Part shown: positions 1 to 10,462 of the stretch, in pieces
Layout: every line of letters begins with the position of its first letter
Numbering within the stretch: the stretch's first letter is position 1
NCBI GenBank assembly: GCA_019055375.1
Contig: JAHQIW010003945.1
Location: forward strand, 113,501 to 177,500
DNA length: 64,000 bases
Reading direction: 5' to 3'
Source of the DNA: Parelaphostrongylus tenuis
Lineage: Eukaryota > Nematoda > Chromadorea > Rhabditida > Metastrongylidae
Made by a program: the position numbers and the translations under genes
The notes under the pieces: model-generated
Told to the model about the DNA's origin: nothing
Databases searched by the model: none
Seen by the model: only the letters and a program-made list of their open reading frames with translations

Positions 1-59
1 TTAGAATATACACGGGTTCATTACTTGGATACCTGGACGTGACTCAAGCACGGCAAAAT

Positions 60-370
60 TGTGCACGCTTAGCTGTTTGGTTCCCTGGAGTCCCAAGTTA
101 AGCCTAGCCGAGCTTCCTCGGGTCGTGATCACATTGGAGCAGTCGCCGGCCCTCATGGATGAGAGGGAGATTACCACTACGACTAGCAGCTAACAAGACA
201 GTGGTCATTTCTGGCTAAGGTTCACTCTTAGCTGGGCTTTTCGGGTGGATAGGGCGGACTCCTCGGCATGGGCCACCTTGCTCGGGATTTGAACCCCCTC
301 TATACTTCGTAGACCGACACCAGAACACCTCCCAGCCACGAAGAGGCGATAGTCCATCTGGGAGATTATA
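60..370 (-). repeat. tRNA-derived (SINE-like) repeat
   Basis: Read on the minus strand, an A-box-like TGGCTGGGAGG (338-328) is followed by a perfect B-box GGTTCAAATCC (295-285), the spacing and order of an internal Pol III promoter. The flanking sequence does not close into a good cloverleaf, so this is more likely a SINE relic than a tRNA gene. It lies upstream of the ANP32-like gene; the edges are approximate. Confidence 0.4.
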
Positions 371-601
371 TGTCCATTAAATGTGCAATTGGGAATTGGT
401 AGAGCCTTTTTCAGGTTGTTTGGGAGTTCATCACTACTTGATTTAGTTTACGCGATGAGGCGGTTTTTTTCAAAAATTTTCGATGAGTACTTGCCACCTG
501 TTCTGATTTGCCGTTTAGCGAGCATCTAAGCCGTTTTCGCCATTCTAATCCTACTGTTATCTCGTTTTTTTCAGACCTATAAATACGTTCATTTCTTAGG
601 A

Positions 602-1906
602 ATGGAGGGACGTTATGTACTGGAACTGCGTGATCGTGACCCGGCCACCGTTGAAGACCTGGTACTAGACGGTTGTGAGAGCGCCGAGATCGAGGGTCTC
701 AACGATAAACTCGTGAACCTACAGGTGAATGGCTCATTTGTTTTTGTTTGGTCAATTGTGGTATGAAAGTGTGACGATTCCAATTTCTTGATTGGTATCC
801 TCGGATCTTGTTTTCTCTATTCAATTTGGATTAAAAATGTCTTCTTTTGCAAGAAAGCGCCGTTAGCAATTTTCTTTCACTGATTAGCATTCTTTCTAGA
901 GTCTTAGTATGGTTCATGTGGGTTTGCAAAGCCTGAAGAATATGCCGAAACTGCCGCAATTGAGTAAACTAGACATCTCGGATAACAGTATAGCTGGTGG
1001 ACTTGAACATGTGGCTGATAACTGCCCCGAGCTCCTCCACCTCAATCTAGCGTCGAACAAGTACGAATCTTTTCATTTTTATGCCAGTATTTTTTCATTT
1101 TAATTGTTATTTGGTACTTTTATGAGGTCGATTGTACTGTTGCAGAATCGCTAAGATTGAGGATTTGGAGCCATTGAAGAAAATGAAATTAGCGGAGCTC
1201 GATTTGTTCAATAATCCAGTTACTGTCGGGGACGGCGAATACAGGTTCGTAAAGCCTTGATAGGATTGCAATATAGCGAAGAGATTTAGTTCAAAGCGCA
1301 TGGAAATGGTTGTAATCTAATGCCCTATGTAGATGTATAGAAAACGATTTAGATCGAAAATCTTCGAAATGATTCCGTCTCTTCAAATTCTTGACGGAGC
1401 CGACGCCAATGGTGAAGATGTAGACGATTCACTTGATGGCGAGGTAATTGGTGTCCGTATGATATGCCTCTCGTAGTTTGTTTCCTCGATGCTTTTCTGT
1501 TTACTAAAGGCTAGAATACGATGGTTTTAATTTACTTGTTCTCCAAGAAATGCGATATATTTGCTCTTAAATGTAGAAGGAGTATCAAAATATGATAAGG
1601 GGTGCTTAGGTAGCGATGATTTTAGGATGACGTCGAAGGTGAAGACGACAGTGCTGAGGAGTCCGGTTCCGAACTGGACGGTCCAGGTCTCAGTTACTTG
1701 GACAATAGTCAACTCGTAAGTCTTTATCGGTGGTTCTTATATGCATTTTTTCTTTGCTAATGTGGCTGTATATTGAGGACGAGGATGAATCTGAGGAATA
1801 TAAGCCGGAAGGTACAACTGAAAACCATGCAAAGAGAGGATTGAAGAGACGCAATGAGGAAACGAACGGTGAAGAGGCTGATGCAAAGAAGAAGGCTGAT
1901 GACTGA
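602..1906 (+). CDS. ANP32-family acidic leucine-rich nuclear phosphoprotein
   Basis: ANP32 proteins are nuclear LRR proteins that bind histones and inhibit PP2A. Six exons join in frame: 602-724, 900-1060, 1146-1244, 1341-1443, 1626-1715 and 1778-1906, giving 234 aa, close to the family's usual 230-270. Residues from about 15 to 150 are leucine-rich repeats (LVLDGCES, LDISDNSIAGGL, LHLNLASNK, LAELDLFNNPVT) ending in the LRR cap (IFEMIPSLQILDG). After that comes an Asp/Glu-rich tail (DDVEGEDDSAEESGSELDG) and a basic stretch, KRGLKRRNEE, which could be a nuclear localisation signal. All introns have GT..AG ends, although the last acceptor is an unusual TTGAG. Acceptor-like sites at 574 and 599 (TTTCTTAG, two bases before the ATG) suggest trans-splicing and support this start. 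The 3' flank is Penelope-derived. Confidence 0.93.
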
Positions 1907-1994
1907 AAGTAAAGGCGTCTTCTTTCTCCTCTTATACCCTCAAATCGCTCCACCTAATTATTTCCGACTTGTTTTACTTTCTAATAAGATAATT

Positions 1995-2260
1995 CCCACG
2001 ACTGACTATCTATTAACCTCGGCGCCGTTCAGTAATTTAATTTTTCTTGTAAGCCAAAACTCCAGGCTAGTATAATACAATTTATCCGAGCATCTGACGA
2101 TTCGAAGGATTCACCTTATCTTCAGAGCCTGAAAAGATCAGGTTGCTAACAAACTAGTCAGTCAAACACCTTCATTGAGCCAAGAGAAAAAGTCACCGGA
2201 CCCAAGTTTAGATCGCATAAAGAGTGACACAACCTCGAATTTAGGTTTAGTGATTTTCTT
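1995..2260 (-). repeat. Penelope-like element 3' tail fragment
   Basis: This stretch matches the 3' non-coding end of the Penelope-like element at 38155-38420 in the same order. Shared blocks are CGACTATCTATTAACCTCGG-like at 2005 and 38158, TCTTCAGAGCCTG at 2119 and 38336, the CCTTCAT block, and GATCGCATA/GGTCGCATA near 2212 and 38429. It is a truncated copy starting about 90 bases after the ANP32-like stop codon, so part of that gene's 3' UTR may come from it. Confidence 0.65.
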
Positions 2261-3105
2261 CCTTTGGAGTAATGGAGGTGCTTGATCTGACCGGTTGCGG
2301 ACAACATGATCTTTTTAGAGTTTGAAGAAGACGGAACCGCTGAAACATCAGTTGTTTGAATAGGTTGTGTTACATCTATGTCGAATTTTTGCTTACAAGG
2401 AAAAGTTTGTTCATGATTTATTTATTTAATTTAATGTTCACGTGGTCACTCTTGATGGGTTTTGTTGCATACTGATATTAATGTCGGACATCTCGACTCG
2501 GTGCGGACCTCGTAGTGTCTCGTTTGCTCCACCATCTACTTCGTTCGTTCATATGTAACATTACTTAAGTAATTTTGTGGCTTAACGGTAACATTTTTCT
2601 TACTTAGTTGATGACATCGTCATCTTTTTCGAGGAGGCCTCGTTGTCTCTGTTGATCTTGAGATGAGTTACGTGTTGAATTCTCTCACTGTTCTGATACT
2701 GATCTAGATCTACCTTCTTCCTTTTCTTATAAATTTACAATAAATCTCGAATGCAACTAATGCTTGTATCACACAGTGATGTTCACAACGTTGCAATATT
2801 GAAAGCAGAAAAGTTATTAAAATATTAAAATGAAAAACTTGCGATTCAAGGGGAGTTGGGTTTGCTATTCACTGTATCGATAAGCGAGCTATAGGTTTGA
2901 GAAGATTTTATAATTCATGTTGAGATAGAGATGCTTATTAGATGAAAAAAAAGTGAATTGTTTTTCAAGGAGAAGCGCTTCACTTCACTGGAGATGACTT
3001 GGTTCTCGAGAATTTTTTGAGATTTTTTCCCATTCGTGTGAAATATTGCTGGCTATAGATGATCTTACGTACCGAGAACCTCAGTTTCAGTGTTACACAG
3101 ACTCG
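2261..3105. other. intergenic, nothing recognised
   Basis: AT-rich sequence between the Penelope scrap and a SINE-B copy. I see no long open frame, repeat family member or RNA-like structure here. Confidence 0.5.
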
Positions 3106-3111
3106 TAGTGA

Positions 3112-3375
3112 GGTTGCGAGTGGCGTAGTGGTCAGAGATGTCCGCATGTGGTCGAAGGTTTGATCGCGCGCTGAAAAATCACCTAGCACCTTCCTTTCGG
3201 GGTCGGTGGATCTGTATCAGGTGGTCCGGGAGGACAGGAGGACTGCCTTGGCACATCAGTAGAGCACCGCGAGTCGTTGTAAAGGCCAGTTGCTCGTTCA
3301 ATCAGCGAAAACGATGCCACGAATGGAGTCCTATGCACGGCGCATCTTGCAGGGATTGATCAGGACCAAGAGCTA
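3112..3375 (+). repeat. SINE-B copy, tRNA-derived
   Basis: The head has an A-box-like AGTGGCGTAGTGG and a B-box-like GGTTTGATCGC about 40 bases later. The body matches other SINE-B copies (CACATCAGTAGAGCACCGCGAGTC, a GTAAAGGCCAG block, a GCGCATC..CAGGGATTGATCA block). The end is AAGAGCTATCCTTTAC, a TATCC-type tail. Confidence 0.75.
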
Positions 3376-4003
3376 TCCTTTACTCTCTAACATTGAAATC
3401 TAGTATTTATGATATCTGAGTCCTAGGAATGAAAAACGGGGTTATCCGTAGAGTAAGGAAGAAAACTGTCATAGAAATCTGTGAAACGGCAACTCCTCAT
3501 AAGCCTTAATTTTTAAGAAATACTCGTTAAAGGCGTATAATGTGAACATCAGCAGATGCAGATCGTTATGACTCATGTACTAAATAATGGTTAACTTATA
3601 GATTTTACAGTAGCGAAACTCTTTTTGGTTGGCGATGACCTAGTGATTAGTGACGTTGAGTATGGAGTTGATCCCCGACCCAGCACTCTTCACCAGTCAG
3701 TCAACGAGCGCCCTAGGGAACCCTAGCTTGGCTATCCTTGAGATTTCAGGGAGGTCTGCCCGATCGATAATCCACGACGTTCATGAGAAAAACGAATTTC
3801 CCAAGCAAGCGGTGAATTCGAGGAGACGAATAGAATGCTAGAAGAACTGGGAACCTCGCAATGAAATGTGAAGACGGGTTTGATAGAATCAAATGAATAG
3901 AACTACTCATCGTCGGTTAGACTCTCAACTGTACTGTTTACGTTAGGGGAAAGCCAGCGCTTTTCAGTGTAAAAAAAATGGCAGCGAGCTCCTATATGTT
4001 ATT
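3376..4003. other. intergenic, nothing recognised
   Basis: The last bases are TATTCTTCCAG at 4001-4010, a strong acceptor that I assign to trans-splicing of the next gene. No other feature is supported. Confidence 0.45.
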
Positions 4004-4012
4004 CTTCCAGCT

Positions 4013-7000
4013 ATGGGTAGACCAAAAGCATCAGAAGCCGATCCACTCCGTAAATCGAAACGTGGTCGACCGAGTAAACATCGACGTGAGGACTACGTGG
4101 TTCACACTGGCTTCGACGGACACGCTAATGCACCATGGTATGTGAAAACAGCACAACTGATCAGCAACTATGTATCGAATAATGTTGAGTGTTATTTGAA
4201 ACACTGAACCACGCGTGCTGGAGTTGACCTGTGTCTGACTTTCATGAGAGACGCGTGCTAACCCCTGCACTATTATCAAGGCTCCTGTTCTGCTGTTGTC
4301 ACTCTTTCTGCGATACAATGGTTGAATTTCTCAGCAATCAATCTTTAACACTTTGAAGACCACCGTTAATGGGCAGGCGGCGTTGCACCTTCGCTTGTGC
4401 GGCAGTCAAAAGGTCATAGGCAGGCGGGATCTCCATGTCTGTGCATGCATGTCTGGCTGTCTCCCTGCTTTCCCACGAGACGCGACGCCGTCATACAGTA
4501 GCTGAGTAAGATTTGATGTCTCGCTGCTCGATACGAAACGTACCCTATATCTTAAAGGGTTAACGGCTTTCCTCCGATAAGCATATATCGACAATAAGCC
4601 GAGTTCAGCTGATAGCTATTGAATTAATTTAATTAACCAGAATTCTTTACTCAGCCGCTTTAGTAACACCGATATGATTGACTCTTGTACATATATGAGT
4701 CAAATCAGTGCTAAAGACGAGTGTAAACGGATAATTCTTATCGGCTGTTCGTTACTCAGTCATAGTTTTTATTTTTACTATTTAGCGACTGTTATGATGT
4801 TTTACGATCTGTACCTAACAACGCAAGAACCCTTGCTCACCAATGCGCTGTAGAAGATCTAATGATTCAAGCAAGAAGAATAAGGTACGACGTCATTGGC
4901 CTGGCTGAGACGAGAAGGCGCCATCCTTTTCACGCTGTTTATGACACCGGACAAGAACTGTTCCTTGGTACATGCGATCGCAGAGGTGTCTGCGGCGTTG
5001 GCGTTCTCCTCAAATCGAATTTGATCGTGCACATTGATTCGTTCGAACAACTAACTACCCGTATCGGACGACTACGGTTGAAACGATGTGGTTCTATGCC
5101 GGCTTTGACCATCTTCGTTGCAAACGCACCAACATCAAGCTATGACGAAGACGAAGTCGAAGCGTTCTATATGGACCTCGAAAAATTCTTTAGAGAAGAT
5201 CGAACATTCTTTTAGGTCATTGTCGGAGATTTTGACGCAAAAATTGGACCTAGAAGAACATCTGAAGAACGTCACATAGGGGCCCACGGACTAGAATGGA
5301 ATAAACAGAGTGAGAGGCTATCTGGGTTTATCATGACGACCCAAAACATCCATGATAACTCGCAATTCCAGAAGCCTCTTTCTCAGCGATGGACGTGGGA
5401 GTCTCCCAACGGAGAGTTCCGTAACGAAATGGATCACATCATAGTAAATCGAAGGTTTTGCCTGACCGACGTCGCTGTTGTTCCTAAGTTCTACACGGGA
5501 TCAGACCATCGCCTCCTTCGCGCAACATTCCGATTTTCGAGGAGAGGAGAGAAAGCCGCTAAATTCAAACACGAAGTCCCAGAACTACCATAAACTGGGA
5601 TGTATTCAAATCATTAGTCGGCTCTTGAGAAGATACCGTTGTCGACAACATCAACGAAGAATACGATCGACTCGTTGAATATCTTCACGTTGGCACTATA
5701 AAAGCCGAGAGTCCTAAGGTCACGAAGAGACGCTTGTCTCTGCAGACACTCGAGCTGATACGTCGACGTGGAATCGCACGAGCTGCAGGAAACCGAAACC
5801 TTACGTGCGAACTTGCGAAACGCTGCAGAGAAGCGATAAAAGAAGACCTCAAAGAGAGAAGAGCAGCAGTTATGGCAGAAGCTGCAGAAGCTGGGAAGAG
5901 CATTCGCAAAGCCCAGCGAGGCTTCGCCAACTATAAGATCAAGATGATTGCACTCCGATACCCTGACGGGACACATCATCCACCAATACTACTCGGATCT
6001 CTTCGCTAGCCATGTCCTCTTACCGTCATATAAGTTGAAAGAGGACGAATATGTCGTCCACCGGTCCTCCCTTCCGAAATCCGACATGCTATATCGTCGG
6101 TGAAAAACAGAACAACACCCGGTCCAGACAGGATTAGATCAGAACATCTGAAGAATCTGCTGCCAGTTCTCATCAATATCCTGGCTCGGCTCTTCACTCG
6201 CTACCTGTCAGAATGCAAGGTCCCTATTCAATGGAAAACCAGCAAGACCGTATTGTCGTTCAAAAAGGGAGACCTTCACGACATAGGCAATTATCGCCCA
6301 ATCTGCTTGCTGTCCGTTGTCTATAAACTCTTTACTCGAGTCATTCTAAACAGGATTGACAGAACACTGGACGAAGGACAGCCATGCGAACAAGCAGGGT
6401 TCCGAAAAGGATTTAGTACTATGGACCACATCCACACGATTACAAGACTCATTGAAGTTTCACGAGAGTACAAACAACCACTCTGTCTCACTTTCATCGA
6501 TCTGAAGAAAGCCTTTGATTCAGTGGAAAGAGAAGCGGTTATAGAGGTTCTGAATAACCAGGGCGTCCCTATTCGGTACATAATGATCCTTCGTGAGCTT
6601 TATAAAGATTTCACGACCAAAATATCTCCATTCTACAACAGTATCACCATTGACGTAAGAAGAGGGGTTCGACAAGGCGATACAATATCGCCAAAACTAT
6701 TCACTGCCACCCTACAAAACGTTATGCGAACATTAGAATGGGAAGAAATGGGAGTGAAGATTGACGGTCGACAATTAAACCATCTTCGCTTTGCTGACGA
6801 TATCGTTCTCGTAACACCAAACATCAGCCAAGCAGAACGAATGTTGACTGATTTTGATAGCGCCTGTGGAAAGATTGATCTTCAACTGAGTCTAACGAAA
6901 ACAATGTTCATGAGGAACGGATGGGTTTCTAATGCCCCATTCACGCTCAACGGAACGACAATCTCCGAATGCTTCAGTTACGTCTATCTACGTCGTGAAA

Positions 7001-10000
7001 TCAACATGATGAACGACCTAGCTCCAGAGTTAAGCAGGAGGAAACGAGCGGCTTGGGGAACGTTTAAGAGCATCGAAGATGTAGTGAAGAGGACAAAGAA
7101 CATCCGACTCCGTGCCCACCTTTTCGACTCGACAATTATCCCTGCCCTGACGTATGCAGCAGAAACCTGGTTGCTACGTAAGCAGGATGAAAGATCACTT
7201 GCCGTTATCGAACGCGCAGTCGAAAGGTCGATACTAGGAGTATCCCGTATCTCGCAAATGAGAGAAAGGATCCGAAGTTCCGACCTACGTCAACAATCGA
7301 AAATAAGGTGAGGCGGACACGTGATGCTCTTCAGCGACAACCGATGGACGAGAGCCGTTACCGACTGGATTCCTCGGGACGTCAAGCGCTCTAAAGGAAA
7401 CCACCGACCCATTGGTTCGATTTCCTCACGAAAGCGATAGAAGAAAGATATGATGCTCAGCGAATCCCTAGAGCGAGGAGGACCCACTGGGCTACTCTTG
7501 CACGCGATAGGGAAAAATGGAAGAGTTGGTGGTACCCGCTCGAGTCACTCGACGATCAACGGGACGACAGGTGATACAGGTGATGATGTTTTAAATATAG
7601 ATTTAGGAATTTCGAGTGCCATGCAAAACGTTTAACTCATGTTTAAGTGTTTTCTGACCGTGGACCCACCTCTTCTGCATCTCTAACCCCTAGTGTGACA
7701 ACGCTGGATGGTCTGCTCCACCTCTTCTGCTCTCTAACCTTAGCGTGGAACACAACATAAGAATGTAACAACAATATTACAATTGAAATGATGCAATAAT
7801 ACATTAAATGCTTTCCCAGACCGGGGATTAGAGATACAGAGGTGGGTTCACGGTCCGTAAAGAGTTAACCCATACCAAAACGGGTTCAGCTTCCGCGTTG
7901 GTTCAGACGTTTTACATACTACTCAGTGCTCTTAGATGTACAATTATAACATCATAACACTACTTAAGAGCAGTAATAATGAAGGACTGAAGTAGATCGT
8001 ACACTCGGAATGGGTGTCAGCTCAATTGGCTTTTATGCCGATATGTGCCTACTCGACCAAACCCCTTAGAGTTGGTCGTTGGCAGCTACGATAGGTTATG
8101 TCGAAGAACGAGTGGTAGCAAAGCGGTTGCCATCCTGATATAGTGGTAGCACGCCTTCCCGGTATGGCTGAGATGCGGGATCGACTCCCGCCTGATGTTG
8201 AATGCTTTGCATGCCTCTCAATGCTCTCAGTTCAAAGTGCTACCTTGGTTCGCTGTTGTGTGAAGAGATTCTAATTTCTTTCTGTTTGTGCTTAATACTG
8301 CTGAAATAAAGGTTTCTTCTACAAAAGTTACTTGTATTTCAGGCGTAAGACCGTGTCGATATTCAAACAACCAGTAACATTAGTACATACTTCGGGCCGT
8401 GACACAAGGAAGGCAACTGACCAGCAACTCAAGAATGGACTTCTGAGCTCGAGACCACAAGAGAAGCCGGCTCCTGTGAGTCTTTCTTAATCTGGTTGCC
8501 TTTCGAATATCCAAAAATGTTGAATGATGTGCAAAACTTTGAGCACACCGAGCAAGAATTGAACCCGCGTCTTATCCTTTCCGGAGGTCTACTTTTACTC
8601 TTTGACCACAGTGTCATTTTGGTTCTTGCTCTATCAGTGTAACGGCGATCAGCGCGACGTGTTATAAAGCTAAAAGCTAACTAACGCAGCAATATGATGA
8701 GGTTGGAGAAGTTTATCGTGCTGAGGTTAGCCCTTTGGGAGCCATAAGAGTCTTCTTGATGCCCACCGCACGACGTCAAATCTCACCTAGCTGCTGTAAT
8801 GGCTGCGTCGCGCCTCGTGGGAAAGCAGGCAGACATCCAGGCATACAGATCCCGTCCACCTCACTGTCGTGCAAGCGACGGCACAGCGCCGCCTGCCTAT
8901 CAACGCTGGTCTTCAAAGGGTTAGAGAAGACCTGCAATGGTGAGGCCATTGCTATGATGTCGCTTCACGCAGACTCGCCAGGTCATCCATCTGTTTCAGG
9001 TCGCTTACTATTCAGTTTTCACGAAGAATCGCTGCACTGACTTGACATTTTGGAGGCCCTATCAAGTCATTAGAAAGACCTGCAGTCACTCCAACTCCAA
9101 CGATATTTAGGGAAGTCGAGTACGTGCCGTATTTTCTAGGAATTAATCAACGGCAATACCATTATCCTCTATCTACATGTATTCTATAACTGGTAGAAAA
9201 TAGTTTAAGATACAAGGAGTGAGGTCAGAAAGACTATTATGTTCATTCAGCGTCATACAAAAACTTTTTTCGGAGAAGTTTATTGTCTGACAATTTGACT
9301 GTGATTGAGAGTTATTTCGCCTTAGTCACGATGATTTTAAAGGTAAGGGATCAAGGTTTCGGCGTTGATCAGTCTCTGAGGGACGCACCATGCATTCACG
9401 TCCACTTTTTAGCTTCGTCTGAGGTGATTGAATGCATATCCCTGGCCTTTACATGACCCGTGTGGGCCTACCGATGTATCAAATCAAGGCTGCTATCCTC
9501 CCAAACAAGTTTGGTAGCAATCCACGGACACCGAAGGCTCAGAAGGTCCAGTGATCCTTAAGTTTAGTATCGAACCATCAATCATCGATTGATCAATAAC
9601 GTGTGTCGCAGAACGCTTATAGCCTCTGCATACACTCTTCCTGCATAGATTTGGATATCAGATGTAAACTGAGTATTTGTTTGAGGTGATGTGGGCCAAA
9701 GCGTTGGAGAATGTGCAGACATTGATACCTACTGCGGTCGCTGATAAGGTGGGTTTTAACTGAATTTTAGAATGGCGGACAGCAGGCATAAAACTGAATT
9801 TTCTAGTGCAGAATTCAATCTAGAGAACAGTCTTGTACATCTTTTATAGAAACAATATTAGATATCTCTTTTATTCTTTCCTTGATCTAGTTTTATAAAA
9901 TTGTAAAGGATGATTGTCTTAGCCTTTGCCTGTAACAGGTAGATGTCAATCATACGGAGTATCTTACGGAAAGCTTACACCTTGCTGGACGGTTAGAACG

Positions 10001-10377
10001 AGCAAGTACTATACTAAAAGAACAAGCTGCTGCAGCCACTCTTTTCACTAGCATTCACAATCCGAACCAGTCTGGGTAGGCTACTATTTAATTGAATTGG
10101 ATATTTTTCTATTAACAGAAAATCCTGATCAAGTGTTGTTGACCTACCTCAAGAATTGCTGCTACCTCAGGCATCAAGCTCAAAAACTTAGGCAATTCGA
10201 TGCAAAAGTGATTGCGGCTCATGCTTTGAATTATGATTGCTGAAACCGCAATCACTTTTGTATTAAGCTAAAAACTATGCAGTTAAACCTAAGTTGGAAG
10301 TGGACGAGGGGTGTGCAAAGATGGAGTGTAATATTACAGGAAAGGCATAGGTTCAGTAATATTTGGAGCCTCCTGAG

Positions 10378-10462
<85 letters not shown>

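Larger units (their letters stand above)
4811..7640 (+). mobile_element. RTE-clade non-LTR retrotransposon, longest copy
   Basis: RTE elements encode one protein with an apurinic-like endonuclease followed by reverse transcriptase, and move by target-primed reverse transcription. The order here is endonuclease (4811-5593), a linker frame (5734-6009), RT (6100-7311), a C-terminal zinc-knuckle-like/thumb remnant to about 7440, and a 3' end with GGTGATACAGGTGATGATG, a short repeated tail. In-frame stops and shifts at 5213, about 5575-5593, about 5628, 6007 and 7309 show that the copy is dead. It lies inside intron 1 of the MBD2/3-like gene, in the same orientation. Confidence 0.9.

Noticed and set aside
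8735..9040. 101-codon frame as a host gene
   Set aside because: It runs through repeat F, which occurs inverted at 4338, and lies in an intron of the MBD2/3-like gene.
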